A stretch of 64,000 nt of DNA from Anastatus disparis (GCA_017163975.1 JAFFSR010000087.1:1451720-1515719); one strand, 5' to 3'. Positions 1 to 12,450 are shown, counted from the stretch's first letter. Translations and numbers: made by a program. The notes: generated from the sequence alone by a model not told the origin.

Positions 1-2301
1 TAGGAAAATGGCCTGCATCTTACTAGGATTAAGTGCAAGTTCATTATCCTTGGCCCACTTCACAACATTAGCCACCTCAAAGTTCATTAAGTTTATTCCT
101 TCTTCAATTTTTGAAGGAAAAAAGGAATGATACAGTTGAAGATCATCTGCAAAAAGAATGTGTTGGGCTCTGACCAAGGTTGAAGGAAGATCATTTATAA
201 AAACAGAGAAAAGCAAGGGACCAAGGACACTACCCTGTGGCACACCTGCCGTACAAGAGACCCATGCACCTACTTGATTTTCCTGATCAGGAACGGCATA
301 GAATCTATTTCTTAAATATGATGCAAACCATCGTATGACCGTATCAGAACAGTTTAGAGAACGAAGTTTATGAAGTAATCTAGAATGTGGCACTGTATCA
401 AACGCCTTTGAGAAATCAAATAAGAGTAATAGGGTTACCATTCGCTTGTCTATAGCTAACCGAGAATCTTCAAGAAGCTTCAACAAGGCTGTCTGAGTAC
501 TATTTGCTCTACGAAAGCCTGTTTGCAAACAATCAAGTAATGCATTGGTTTCAATATGTGAATTTAGTTGTGAGTGAACAACCCGTTCCAGTACCTTTGA
601 GATCTCACAGAGCTTGGCTATAGGTCGTGTTTGTGAAGGAGAGTCAAGCTTATTTGATTTGGCCAACGGAAGAAGAAAGGCTCTCTTCCAAGGGTCTGGA
701 AATATTCCAGAAGCTAAAGAAATATTAACAATGGAGGTTAAATAAGGTACTAGAGAATCACGTGTGATTTTAAGCATGTTTGTTGACAGTTCATCAGGTC
801 CAACAGCTTTTGAGGAAGCCACATTCAAGAATGACTCAATAGTAGAACTTTCAACCTGTGAGAATTCGAAAATGGGAAGATCACTGCTTAATGGAATAGC
901 AAGTACCTGATTGATCTCATTATCTGTTAGTGCAGAAGATGATGATGAGACGGAGGTGTAATGAGTCAACAGGACTTTGGATGAAAAGTACTGCAATGGT
1001 GAAGGTAAAATTTTATTGGAAAGTCCAATTTTATGTAATGTCGACCAACGATTTGATGAATTCGATGACTCAGCCAATCGATTTGAAATAAATTTGTTTT
1101 TAGCAGTATCTAGCGCATTTGAGACTTCTCCCCGAAGTCTCCGATAGTTAGCTATAGATAACATGGAGCCAGAACGTGCAGCTGAGCGATACGCTCTATC
1201 ACGCTCTTTCATTTTTGCACGAATGTCAGGAGTAACCCAGGGCTTTTTCTTCAACGTAATATTACGAGTTTTTAACGGTGAAAATTTATCAATTGACGAG
1301 ACAAGGACAGAGGACAAGTTAGAAACTAAGCTATTTAAATGCTGAATATTTGATTGAAAGATTTGATGGCTCTCTTGAGATTTTACATGTAGATCACGTG
1401 ATATAGTCTGGTTTAAACTATCACGATTTATGTTTGAAAAATTTCTGAAAAATATCCTTTTAGCTTGATTCAGTGGCTTGTATATCCTCAACGTGATCGT
1501 GATAAGATCATGGCCTGCAATGAAAGGAGCTGATGATTTATCATAAGATAGCAATGAACTATCATCATTAATGATAAAAAGATCAATCCACGTATGAGTA
1601 GAATAATCAGTTGTAATTGTATGATGGGTCGGTTCGGATGGAACCACATAGAGAGCCAGAGAATCAATAATTGAACGAAGATTTTCAGATGAATAATTTT
1701 TAGAAAGTAAGTTTATATTAAAGTCCCCAGTTATGACTAAATTTTTAAATGTAGATAAATAATTAGAGATTTTATTGAAAAATTCCACAGGGAAAATAGC
1801 CTTCGGACGCAAGTAAACTACTGAAAAAAGAAGCTTTTCAGAACCAATTGTAATTTCAGCTATGATATACTCTGCTGTATTGTCAAAAACAGGGTCAGAT
1901 TGTGACAGAATATTGACCTTATAAAGATCGCGAGCATAAAACCCGACTCCTCCACCTGTTTTTCCCACTCTATCGAGTCTAAAGAAATTATAGTGATCAA
2001 TAGAGATTACAGAGCTATCATCTAGTTCTGTTAAAAAAGTTTCAGTTACTGCAAAAATGTCATTTTTAGATGACGTGATATGATGTTCAATAGCTCAGAA
2101 GTGGGTTTTGATTCTGTTTACGTTAGCATGAGAAATCACTATGTTATTGTTAAAAACTAAATTTGATTGGTTACTTTGTTTTGGGAAAGAATTTAGATTA
2201 TTTGATGAATTTATAGTGTTAAAAGAACAAGAGCTAGCATTATAAGAATCGTGATAAGAATATTTACTTAAAAGAGATGTATTAAAAGGCGAATTTGCCA
2301 C
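1..2301 (-). pseudogene. LINE ORF2: endonuclease + reverse transcriptase (one stop, runs off the window)
   Basis: Minus-strand reading frame open from 2301 to the window edge except for one TGA at 2095-2097. The N-terminus carries an APE-type endonuclease: a TETFL segment just after the stop, GGGVGFYARD, and ITGDFNINLL near 1740-1710. The RT follows, with GPDELS, TRPIAKL, LLLFDFSKAFDTV, AGVPQGSVLGPLLF near 246-205 and the catalytic FADDLQLY near 150. All checked motifs fall in the same frame, so the stop is the only break seen. The start at 2301 overlaps the end of ORF1 by 34 nt, typical of LINE ORF1/ORF2 pairs. The layout fits the CR1/Jockey group. The C-terminus and 3' UTR lie outside the window. 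The element is probably immobile unless the stop is a sequencing error. Confidence 0.9.
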
Positions 2302-3580
2302 AAGAGAGCCATACAGTCCTCATTTTTAAGTTCGACAGGCTTAAGTTTAGCCAACTGAGCTTCATCAGTAATAGGTATAAGGTCGCCTTTCAAATAAGGA
2401 CGCATACATACCGTAAGGTTACGCACAATTGGGCGCTGATAGTTTAGCTGTTTATAGACAGCAAGAGCTTTTTTGAGCAGCAAATAAACTGGTTTGGGCC
2501 AAATCGGTCGAACAAAAATCTTTCCCTTCCCACCAACGCCAAAAACTTGGTCCGTAGTAGTATTACGCAGTTTAGGTGAAGCTTCGATGATTTTATTTCG
2601 AACTACTTCAGAGGAAAAACAACCTACAAATGAGCGAAAAGATTGAGTCTGGGAGGACTCACTGGACTCAGTTTCCATTTGAACAGGCTCTAGTGGTACA
2701 GGCGGCGTCCACTCACGTGTCTCCAGCAAGAAATCCGTGCCAAAGTTAAGGCCCATAGCATCAAAAATGAGCTTAACTAAATCATTGTTGCCTAATTGAA
2801 CACCGGATGGTATACCGGAAAAAAGGATCTCGCAAGTATCACGTAATAGTGATACTGCAGGTGATGAACATGATGCAATGTGATCATCTAGGCGCTCTGA
2901 AAGAACATCATAGTTTCTCTGAAGCTCCGTGATTGAACTTTTTACCTCTCCCAACTCCGTCTTTATGGCACTGACATCGTCACCTATTTTATTACTAGTT
3001 GCAAGTAATTTGTTAGTGACAGCTAAAAGCTGATTAGAAATTTCCATTTGTTTGTCAAATTTAGCAGCACAATCGGCCGCAAAGGCAGTAAAGTATTCAG
3101 GCTCGGACATTTTTACAGTATTAATAGGCTGGGGCGATTTAATAGAAGAAACCAGCCGAATAGGACTGGAGGCAGGCACCCGTTGCCGGTCTGCGCCCAA
3201 AACAATGCTGTTAGGAGAGGAGGAGGAGGAGCTTGACTCGGAGCAGCAGCGTCTCCTTGACAATGGCTCAAGAGGGTGGAGCGGAGAGACGGGGCCTCTT
3301 TTTGAGAGCGCTGGTTCGTTTGTGGTAAGTCTAATGGCTGCGAAGAGGCCAAGACTATATCCTCAGTAGCTGTTGCACGAGAGTTCTCGTCAGCCGGCTT
3401 ACGTTTGTGTAGTTTTTGCTTTACACAGCACACTATAACGCTTTTGCTAAGGAACCACGATTTGTTACAGCATGAAATGTGGTAGATAGACGTACAATTT
3501 TTGCATAAAATAGTTGTATCAGTGCGTAAAACCGGCAGATTGCACTGAGAACAGATTACCATAATAGAAGATGAGCACAC
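2268..3580 (-). pseudogene. LINE ORF1 (PHD-like zinc finger, coiled coil, RNA-binding region), frameshifted
   Basis: Two overlapping minus-strand frames make up one ORF1. The first, 3580-3113, begins with a cysteine-rich CSQC...CKNC...H..CC pattern of the PHD-like finger seen in CR1-type ORF1 proteins. The second, 3263-2268, starts in a serine-rich stretch and continues with a heptad-like coiled coil (about residues 55-120) and a C-terminal domain resembling the RRM-like region of LINE ORF1 proteins. A frameshift in the GAGGAG-rich run near 3215-3263 is the simplest way to join them. ORF1 proteins bind element RNA and chaperone reverse transcription. ORF1 ends inside the start of ORF2. No close family name can be given from the sequence alone. 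Confidence 0.75.
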
Positions 3581-3960
3581 TGTTAAGCATTACACATAGA
3601 ATCACTCACCTCAACAAGTACACTCTTTTACACTACTGTAAAGACGACAGCTGTTGAAACAAATGCGAAGTAATTGGCCAATAGCCCCAGTTGTTAAAGT
3701 TGATCTCAGCTTTATCGGCAGTAGTCAACTAATTGATTGATTGAGAAAGTTTGAGCGCCAAACTCAGCCAACATAACCTCAAAGACACGTTTCAGCTTAA
3801 CCTCAAAAACTGGCAGCGATGAAGAAGATCTGAAACAAGACGCCCGTGGGCAAATTACACCCGGTTTTTTTCTTAATTTGATAGTTGGGTCATACAAATC
3901 GAATATTGGCCCAATAATTATAGGACACGTATGGGACCTTCCTGCAGACTATTTATATCA
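3581..3960 (-). other. probable 5' UTR of the LINE
   Basis: This segment lies upstream of ORF1 on the minus strand and has more balanced base composition than the DNA beyond it. Short open frames here (for example 3712-3897) show no recognisable domain. The 5' end of the element is not sharply visible; an A24 run at 4021-4044 lies just outside. Confidence 0.35.
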
Positions 3961-5393
3961 GATAAGAAAAAGTTTTTTTGAATAGGTTAAGAAATGACGG
4001 AGTTATGAGGTAACAGACATAAAAAAAAAAAAAAAAAAAAAAAATCAGTCGAATTGAGAACCTCCTCCTTCTTGAAGTCGGTTAAAAATACAGTCGGCTT
4101 GTTGAGTACCGCCGCTTCTCCTCTATCCGTTGCCCTGATTGCTACCCCTACTAATCAGCCTACTCACGTGCTCGATAATTTTGTTTTACGTTCTCTGAAT
4201 GACGCAGTTGCTTAAAGCCAAGTTTTATAAAGGAAATTAATAACATTTCATAATTTTTTTTGTAACTTAATGATTTAATTAAAAACAACTTTTTTTTAAA
4301 TGTAGAAACATACGTAGTATGAACAAATATGATATTTTGTTCATATTTTAGAACAAAAACGCGTAATTATGAATATTGTTTTACGCATAGAGCAGCGGCG
4401 TTATTCAGAGAGCATTAAGCAAAATCTTCGCGCACACGAGTAAACTGGTTGGTAGGTTTAGCGATCGAGTAAACTGATGGAGGACAAGTATGTATATTAA
4501 TGAATTTAGAAAATACAGATGTTCTAAACTTTTTAGCTTATAAAATTGTAACATCCTGACTTCGTTATGATGTCTAATTTTATTCTATTTAAAATTTATT
4601 AACTTTTTTTTGCAAAGACCAGCATCTAAAATTTTTCCTGACTAAAACGCGCTACTAGTCGGTCGAGGTCACAGGTGTTTTACTTCCTAAGAATTGATTA
4701 AAATATCAAAAAACCCACGCACCGAATTTGCTATTAGCAAATAGCAAAATCTTGTCTGTGTCATCTTCGACGTCTTAATTAGATCTTGCGTAAACACAAG
4801 TGTTTTCGAACATTATACCACCTCCGCCGCTTTTCCGTAATTCAGGTATATAAGATCGGAGAGCATTGTTCTCCCCTTATTATTATCATAATCGTTCTTA
4901 CAGCATACCTCGTGTTAGTTATTTTGGATAAAATTCTGTGTTGTCTTTATAGACGAATATTTTTCTCGATATTTTAAATACGAACATTTTCTCGACCTCC
5001 GGTCTTTCATTCCCATAGGCGGGACTTGTAAGTGCATTACCATATTTTCTTATTGTAAACCAAGGTCACTTGAGCCAATCTTGAATTTCTCTAAAATAAT
5101 TCTTAAATGAAAATCGACTTTGGGCTTCTTCATAAGCCACTCTAGTTTTCACTTTAGTTTTCTCAGGTGACTAGAACAGTTACTACGCTATCTTACATAC
5201 ATATCAACTTTTATCATACCAAAAATTAATAAGTGCCCAAACTACAACTCGTTCAAGGAATCCATAAAATCATGTCATAATCCTAAAACTTTAAATTGTT
5301 GAACTGTGTATCAAACGAAAGGATTTTAATACAGCGTGCGACTTGTGTCTGTGAATTATATTAAATTGTGACATTTCGTGTTATTAAGAGGGG
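3961..5393. other. AT-rich stretch, no gene seen
   Basis: Contains an A24 run (4021-4044) and short open frames without recognisable domains. Nothing else supportable. Confidence 0.5.
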
Positions 5394-5985
5394 GTCGGAA
5401 CCATTCACCTCTTGGTGGCGCTGCGGTCAGGTGAGAGAAAAATATAAAATATTTTTCATACTGCAATTTAAAATTTACTGAAACAATAATATACTTTTAA
5501 TCTTGTCATTTCCTCTAGCTATATATATGTAGAATAATTATTCATATTAATCTTGTTTGAAAAGTCTAAAATATTGTTATAAAGCGAAAAATGCGGCGCG
5601 AGGTAGAGCCGATGTAAACATTAGCATACATCATTCTTTAGTATTGCTCTCTCTGTCGCACTAAGGAAAGGTGCACGCATGTTTACATTGGTCCTACGTT
5701 GCATCGCATTTTTCGCTTTATAACAATATCTTAGACTTTTCTAACAAGATAAGTATTAATAATTATTCTATATATAGATGGCTAGAGGAAATGACAACAT
5801 TAAAAGTATATAGTCGTCTCAGAAAATTGTAAGTAGCTGTATAAAAAATATTTAATAGATTTCTCTCACCTGACCGCAGCGCCACCCTATATGTAGCGGC
5901 GAATAGACGCGACCGCCTCTTAACAAATAAAATCAAAGAATTCTTAATACAGCGTGCGACTTGTGTCCGTGAATTGTATTGAACA
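5323..5985. repeat. 45-bp direct repeats flanking a MITE
   Basis: Near-identical copies of a unit starting TTAATACAGCGTGCGACTTG lie at about 5326-5370 and 5940-5985, one on each side of the MITE at 5394-5923. They are far longer than a target-site duplication, so either the MITE landed in a tandem repeat or the copies belong to an older element. Confidence 0.7.
5394..5923. mobile_element. TTAA fold-back MITE, family F1 (copy 1)
   Basis: A 530-bp near-palindrome with TTAA at both ends and termini TTAAGAGGGGGTCGG / CGACCGCCTCTTAA. Both arms contain the segment around AAAGCGAAAAATGC in opposite orientation. A second copy at 39428-39954 has the same structure and size. TTAA target sites point to the piggyBac or Kolobok superfamilies. 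No ORF. Confidence 0.85.
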
Positions 5986-6510
5986 GTGTTGATTAATAAA
6001 AAGGGAACGAATAAAATATAAATGGACCCAGCAATCTAATTATTTCAAAAACCAGCCCAATTTCAATAGGACCAGCAATCAGCAGAACCAAGGACAACTC
6101 GGGTTTACGAGCCCGCAAAATAGCTTGCCCCCTTCGCCTCATAATCAGCCACGCATATGCCTTAAACGAGCATCCACTCGGCGCATCTAGGCCTGTTTAT
6201 TCACGGCCCTTCTTTTTATATATATATTTATATTTTCAATTAAATTAATAATAGGAAATAACACTGCATAAATTAAAAAGAATTCTCTTTTCACAAAAAT
6301 CAAATTTTCGCCTTCAAAATTTCATATTTTTGCTTTTATAATAAAATCATTTTTAACTTAGAATATATTTCAAAGTACTTTCACCTTTACGAGTTGACCG
6401 TATAGCTCTGTCCTCGTCTAATCAAAATTTTCGTTATAATTAATGAATTGAATATTTTTATACAAATGTAGGGGCTGAACGCTGTAAAGCAAAAAACGTG
6501 CAAAGGATTC
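5924..6510. other. AT-rich intergenic, no gene seen
   Basis: Apart from the second 45-bp direct repeat, no coding or repeat structure was recognised. Confidence 0.4.
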
Positions 6511-6675
6511 TATTCTATGAAAAAATATAAAATTTTCATTATTTTTCGAGTATAGTCCGAAACGGAAAAAATGAAGACAAGTTTAACTGTTTTTTCCATT
6601 TCGGACTATACTCGAAAAATAATGAAAATTTTAAACAGGAACAAAAGTCCCTTTTTCCTTTTTCATATTCTATGA
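6511..6675. mobile_element. short hairpin element with 10-bp flanking direct repeats
   Basis: Arms at about 6528-6570 and 6592-6633 form a near-perfect inverted repeat centred on CGAGTATAGTCCGAAA. The hairpin is bracketed by TATTCTATGA at 6511-6520 and again at 6666-6675, which may be a target-site duplication. No ORF. Confidence 0.55.
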
Positions 6676-6899
6676 ATAATAACTTGCATGATTTAAAAAA
6701 TTTGGAAGTAGCATAGAGTTAAAACCAGATGAATTTATAATATAAAATATTTTCTCTTTAATTTCGCTTACATGTCTAGAAAATTTCAATTTTTTTTGTA
6801 TAACTAAAAGTTAACAAAACGACTTACCCGTCAGTTTCTTTCTTCCGTGCACCTTTTTCCTTTTCAATTTATAAAAATAATTACAACACAATGCGACGA

Positions 6900-8160
6900 T
6901 TCAAAAATCGCGCTAGACATAGTTCATATACTTAGCCGCTACGAGGCGCTACTCCCGCAACGGGAATAGCGAGCTCCATAGCATATATAAGCAAGCCGCC
7001 GAGCCAGCATTGGACTCTTCTCCCCTTCCATTGTGTAAGAGTGGGATTGCTCGACACAGTGGGAGTTACCTTTACCCGTATTCCTGTCTTAAGCTACGCA
7101 AGGGTGGGATTGCCCTACGTTAGCCTCCAACCTCTCCGTCAGTGTAAGGGTGGAGTTGCCCGACACTGATTCCTGACAACTACTACCACCTTCTCGGTCG
7201 GGGTAGGTCCTCCGCTAGTCGATGCGAGTACGCACGACTAGTACATCCCCTCCATGTCTACGTTAAGACTTGGAGGTAACCTTTCCTGTCTCCCTCTGAC
7301 ACCAGCCTGTACCTTAAGCCTGTACCGAATGTCACGGAGACACCGCTCATATTATCCGCCGCCGGTAAAGTAGATTCCAACCGTGCTAACCGTCGATAAT
7401 ATTGTAGCCTGTAAATAGTTTATTTTTCTTTTTACGCTAGTTTGTAACCGATACCGTTCGGAATTTATTAATAATAAGATTGTTAAAAACCGCGGTAAAA
7501 AAATAAATACCGACCGCCAGAAAGAGATCAATTATATCTCGTAATCTGTAAATAGTCTATCTTTCCCTTTAGTTTGTAACCGATACCGTTCGGAATTTAT
7601 TGTTAAGTATAATTTTGTTAAACTGCATTACCGGTAAAAATAATACCGACCGCCTAAAGATATAATTTGATCTTAGCATTATTTGATTATTCATATCTTT
7701 GCGTGCCGCCGTTCCCGGCCAATTTTTCGAGATTACTATTCGATTAATTAACCTTGTATTAGTTTTTAAGATCAACTCAATAAATGCAAAGAATATTTAT
7801 TGTGAAAAATATAAGATGCACGACTCATACTCATTTACCAGTTTCCGCTAAACCTGTCCTGTAAATCCGCCCCGTCATTTACCGCTTTAGTTTTAAGATT
7901 TGTTATTTCATCAATTGAATTATTATTTAAACGCAATAGTAAATTTCTCTTTCCTTTAATTACAGTTAACTTTTCATTCTTTTATTTTTATTATTAAATT
8001 CAGTAATTTCAATTTAGTTTATAAGTTTTGAACTTTGGCTTATTCGAACCACCGACCGACCATCTTCCAGCATCAATCCTCAGGTAAAAAGTAAAAGTCT
8101 GATGCCACCGACGTCAACGAGTTGTCTACCGCAACCGCCCGAAAAGCCAAACGTTACAAC
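6900..8160 (+). mobile_element. GC-rich promoter-like segment, possible solo LTR
   Basis: Unlike its AT-rich surroundings this block has a TATATAA box at 6984-6990 followed by GC-rich sequence. Three related hairpin repeats follow at 7033-7060, 7094-7123 and 7140-7169 (core GGGTGGRRTTGC flanked by complementary arms). Next come two diverged copies of a unit of about 130 bp (7405-7520 and 7545-7655, both containing AACCGATACCGTTCGG). AATAAA-type signals follow. This could be the promoter and R/U5 region of a solo LTR, but no clean TG...CA ends or target duplication were found. Confidence 0.3.
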
Positions 8161-8228
8161 AAATAAACTAATAAATAAAAGTTTACACCTCCCTGGTAGA
8201 AATTTGAACATTAAAAATAGTGTATAAT

Positions 8229-8558
8229 TGAACGATCAAACGAACTTCTCCGAAGTGAAGTTCGATCGCAATTATATGAAGAGCCTCGTTCGAAGAGATT
8301 ACATGTGTAGTTCCCCTTCCGGCCCGCTAGATGTCACAGCATTTTAGAGTGAGATGCAAAATTTTTGTCCGTTAGCGCGCCTCTCTTTCGCGTCTCACCG
8401 GTACTTTCGTCATTTTTTCAGAGTTGTCCTAAAATTGCTGTAGGGATTTGGGAAATAATTATTTATTTATAGGGTAGGTTGTAATCTCTTCGAACCAGGC
8501 TCTTCATATAATTGCGATCGAACTTCACTTCGGAGAAGTTCGTTTGATCGTTCAATTA
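8229..8558. mobile_element. fold-back segment carrying DIRS terminal-repeat sequence
   Basis: Inverted arms starting TGAACGATCAAACGAAC lie at 8229-8300 and 8485-8555. Between them is about 110 bp (8305-8410) that is the inverse of 13655-13765 near the right end of the DIRS element. It is either a rearranged left terminus of that element or a separate non-autonomous relative. Confidence 0.55.
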
Positions 8559-8756
8559 TATTTCGGCCTTATTCTCGAGATTACATGTGTAGTTTTTAGA
8601 GTAATCAGCCATTTTATTAATTTTTATATTTAAATTTATTGAATTTCTTTTGATCAATATACATTTTTCAAATAACAATTTTTTACATACTATATTTTTC
8701 CTTATAATCTTCATATTTTCATATTATTTTGCGATTGTAATTTTTTGTCTTTTTTA

Positions 8757-9666
8757 TAATTCCAATATTGCATTCGCAAACTCTTGATTTTCAGCCTGTA
8801 TAGGACGATTATAAAATCGCGCAAAAACCTGTGAATTATTTGTCTAACCTGCAGTTCTTCGAAGAACTCCCAAGTCTACTCCTTTTTCCATAGCAGCTGA
8901 GGTGACTGCATGTCTCGTTGAATGAGCCTTGAATACTGATATATCTATCCCGCTTTTCTTTAACAAATTTTTTACCCATCGACTCATAGTTTGGGATGTA
9001 ACGGCTTTGTGCGGTTTTTTGTCGATATAAAAAGACTATCTACATTATTTCTTAATAGTTTTGTACTTTCTATATATTTTTCAACAGCCCGCATATTCTA
9101 CTGTCATCAAACCTTGGTAACAACAATAAAGGCTGTAGTCTGTTTGGCCCTGAAGTCTTTATTCTATCAGGCACTTTCATTTCCAGTCTTTCAGGTGTAC
9201 TTTTTATATTACTTAATCCAATACTTGCTATGGTTTGAGCCCGGTGGGCTGTACATAAAACTAATAATATTACAGTCTTTTCTGTAAGTGTCTGCAAAGT
9301 AAGTTCACTTACTGAATCTAATTCTTTTAAATATTTTAACACAACCGAGATATCCCAGGTATATGAGTATTTTGGTAAAGCCGGTCGAAGTCTATAAACA
9401 ACTTTAAAAAATCTTTTTATTAAAGGATCCTCACCTAAATTTTCTATAGATAACAAGGCGACCGCAGACCGGTACGTATTTAAAGTTGAATATGATACAC
9501 CTTTTTCAAACGAGCTTGTTAAGAATTTAAAAAAACTATTTTTTGTAGGTTCCTGAAATAGAATTTTTTCCTTTTTACAAAACAAATACCATTGTTTTAA
9601 TCCACTACTATATTGTTTTATAGTTGACTCTGACAATGAAGCTAATAGTATTTCAGCAGTCTCCAC
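8757..9666 (-). pseudogene. DIRS tyrosine recombinase
   Basis: The N-terminal core-binding part (frame 9666-9070) opens with SESTIKQYSSGLKQW, a phage-integrase SAM-like fold. The first catalytic arginine lies in TAHRAQTIASI near 9225-9255. After a frameshift near 9000-9070 the catalytic half continues: AHSTRHAVTSAA (the H-x-x-R box) near 8890-8930 and FARFYNRPI with the nucleophilic tyrosine near 8800-8830. One TAG sits between the two boxes, where relatives usually have tryptophan. All catalytic residues are thus still visible although the gene is broken. The protein would integrate the circular DNA intermediate. Confidence 0.85.
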
Positions 9667-9680
9667 CGGTACACTTTTCT

Positions 9681-11500
9681 TTATGTAGGACTTCCTGATA
9701 CAATCCCTGCCATCAAACGCAGGTGCTCCGCCCGGGGATGGTGTTTCCTCCTACAAAGTGACAACAAAAGATTAATATCTAGACCAAAAACCAACGGCTC
9801 TCCTACTAATACATTTTTAAATAAAGGAAACCACGGTTGATTTTTCCATTCTGATACTATCAAAATACCCAATGCCTTATCATTTTTTATTTTTGCTAAT
9901 GATTTTAGTACAAGATTAAAAGGCGGAAAAGCATAAAACTTTAATTTTGACCAGCTTATACTAAAAGCATCAACATTTTCCGCTTCCTTATCTGGCATCC
10001 AAGAACAGAATCTCTCATATTTTGTATTATCTTTACTTGCAAATAAATCTATATTTGGACATCCAAAATGCCTAACAATATCTGCATATGCAGCATTACA
10101 TAATTTCCATTCTGTATCATCAGTACTTAATCTAGACAACTTATCTGCTTTTACATTATCAGAAGGTGAAATGTATGTTGCAACTAAAAAAACGTGTTTT
10201 TCTTCAGTCCACTGCCAAATACTTTTAGTTAAAATATTATATTTTTATATTTTATACCACCCATCTTATTGATGTATGAAATCGCGGTTGTATTATCTAT
10301 TCTTAGTAAAATCTGACAGTTTTCTACATTATACGCTAATTTATTTAATGCTAATTTTACAACCAATAATTCTCTATAATTAATTGACATTAATTTTTCT
10401 TCTTCATTCCAAAAACCAAACATACTGTCTAAACCATTAGTTGCCCCATATCCAGTGCCTGAGGCATCTGTATATATTTCCATCTTAAATTCTCCCGTTT
10501 TTATGGGATTCACCGAATAATCTCATGATTTTTTCCACCAATTTAAATCATTAATTATGTTATCTGGAATTAACATTCTTTTTTCATAATCATTGTTATT
10601 TAAATTTAATGCAAGTAATTTTTCTCGTTCCAGATTTTTTGCGTACATTATCCTATATTCAAAGCCTGGGCATGCTGCAATTAATGATCCAATCAATTTT
10701 GCAAATTCATTTATTTTAAAAACTTCGATATTAACTTTTTTAAACTAACCCTTTTTCTACTGTTATCTCAATAGTGAATTGCACTGAATTGATTAAAAAA
10801 CCCAAATATTGACATTCTTTTGCTGGAATTAATTGACTTTTGCCTGTGTTTAGTAAAAAACCCAATTCTAATAACAAATTTACTGTACTTTCAATATTCA
10901 TTTGATATTCATTAAAATTATTTCGTATACATAGAATATCATCTAAATATATAACCGATACAAATCCCTTAGATGTTAGACTCATCATAATTGGTTTTAA
11001 AATCTTTGTAAATATGTATGGACTAGAGGATAGACCATTAGGCAAGCATGTAAATTGATAAAGTTTTCCTAAGAACCTAAATCTTAAAAATTTTTTAGAT
11101 TTTGAATGAATTGGTACCAAAAAATATGCATCTTTCCAATCAATCTTACCTAAATAAGAATTTGGAAAAACCAAATTTGTTGCTGTCTTTATGTTTTCCA
11201 TTTTAAAATGGTCAGTAATAATAAATTCATTTAATTTTCTTAAATTTAGAATGAATCAGAAGGATACATCTGCTTTAGGAATCCAAAAATATTTTGATAC
11301 AAATTGACCTTTACTTGCCTTACATGGTTCGACTACTCCTTTCTTTATTAATGATTATATTGTTTTTTTATAATTTTTTATTTCTAATATTGAATCATAT
11401 ATTTCTTAAGGTTCTTTCATTTGACAAATTTCTTTATAAAATTGAATTTTGTAACCTTTTACACAATTCAGTACAAATTTACTATTAGTGATTTTTTCCC
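9681..11500 (-). pseudogene. DIRS reverse transcriptase - RNase H - methyltransferase-like polyprotein
   Basis: The RT begins near 11500 (GVVEPCKASKGQFVSKYF then FILNLRKLNEF) and contains KIDWKDAYF, LPNGLSSSPYIF and the catalytic YLDDILCI near 10950. RNase H follows: YTDASGTGYGA (first Asp), YRELLVVKLALNKL (Glu) and RIDNTTAISYINKMGG (Asp) at 10513-10250, then ATYISPSDNVKADKLSR leading into 10139. The segment 10139-9681 has FGCPNIDLFASKDNTKY, DAFSISW and FYAFPPFNLV, matching the region DIRS elements devote to an N6-adenine-methyltransferase-like domain with a PPF core. At least three frame breaks or stops separate the pieces. Confidence 0.85.
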
Positions 11501-11653
11501 ATTTCTTTTTAAAATATTTTAATCTGCCTCTTATTTTACCTACATTTATTTGTATTTCCTCTGGTTTATTGGCTTGAATCGATTTTGGTTTTTCACTCGC
11601 TGATTGAACGGTTGTTGTTGTTTTCTGTAAGGCAATCTTTGTCGCCCTCGGCT

Positions 11654-12450
11654 TTATGTGTGGCCTGCTTGAGCATATCCAGGCTGTTTTGCTGGCAGGC
11701 CTCTTTGGTTTAAATGTTGTCTTTGTTGTAAAGGCACTTCTTTTTGAGATTTTTTTATGTCCTGGCCCACTTTATCTATGGCCTTGGCTTGTCTTATTCT
11801 TTCAGACAAATTTATACCGAAAAGATATTCATCCGTATTAGTTTTTTGCAGCATGTCTTTCATTGATTTTTCCAATCCTGGTAGAACAAATGCTTTCCTA
11901 CTATCCGTCTGACTATAAATTATATGATTGATGAGTTTTCCACAATCATTCAATTTTTCAACAAATGAAGTTTTGTCTAAGCCTTCCTCTTCCGCGTCTG
12001 ATATATCGTTAAACATTGATGCTATAGCCGTAAGTGCCGATCCTGCCAATTGCTGTCTTTCCATAATATGTCTATCTCTCTTTTGAGATATTTCATGTAA
12101 GATGGCTGCTGTTTCTGCGTTTAATTTTGGCGCTTCCACTTCTGTTGCTCTAAGATACTTTTTTAATAATGTTTCTTTTTCTGTATCAGTGATGCCTTTT
12201 TTCACCCAGTAGTTCCATCTATTAATTAAGCTTGAATGTATTTTTATCGCTTCTGTGTTATTCTCTGAAGGGTCATCTGCCGTCCAAAGTGAGAAAACCT
12301 TAACTCCAATGGGATTCCAATGTAGTTAACCACTTTTATACTTTGGACGGCAGTCATCACCCAAGGCTAGCATAATATCATCAACAAGCGTTTCTTCGCA
12401 ATGTTTTGATCGCTCATTTTCTTTGTCCTCGTGTTTTGACTCTTCTGGAC
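11654..12450 (-). pseudogene. DIRS gag, main part
   Basis: The frame from 12205 to 11654 continues upstream through INRWNYWVKKG, is interrupted by a 77-bp insertion at 12277-12353, and resumes as EETLVDDIMLALGDD to about 12450. Segments such as LLKKYLRATEVEAPKLNAE and MERQQLAGSALTAIASMF resemble the conserved capsid-like region of DIRS/PAT gag proteins. An AATTACAG acceptor-like site lies at about 12452, where reading from an upstream gag segment (13396-13610) could join. Confidence 0.7.
12277..12353. mobile_element. 77-bp micro-MITE in DIRS gag
   Basis: Perfect 14-bp inverted ends CTGCCGTCCAAAGT, extended imperfectly inward (TTAACT / AGTTAA), bracketed by TCAT at 12273-12276 and 12354-12357. 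Removing it restores the gag reading frame around ...ALGDDPSENN.... One of the smallest complete-looking elements in the window. Confidence 0.75.
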
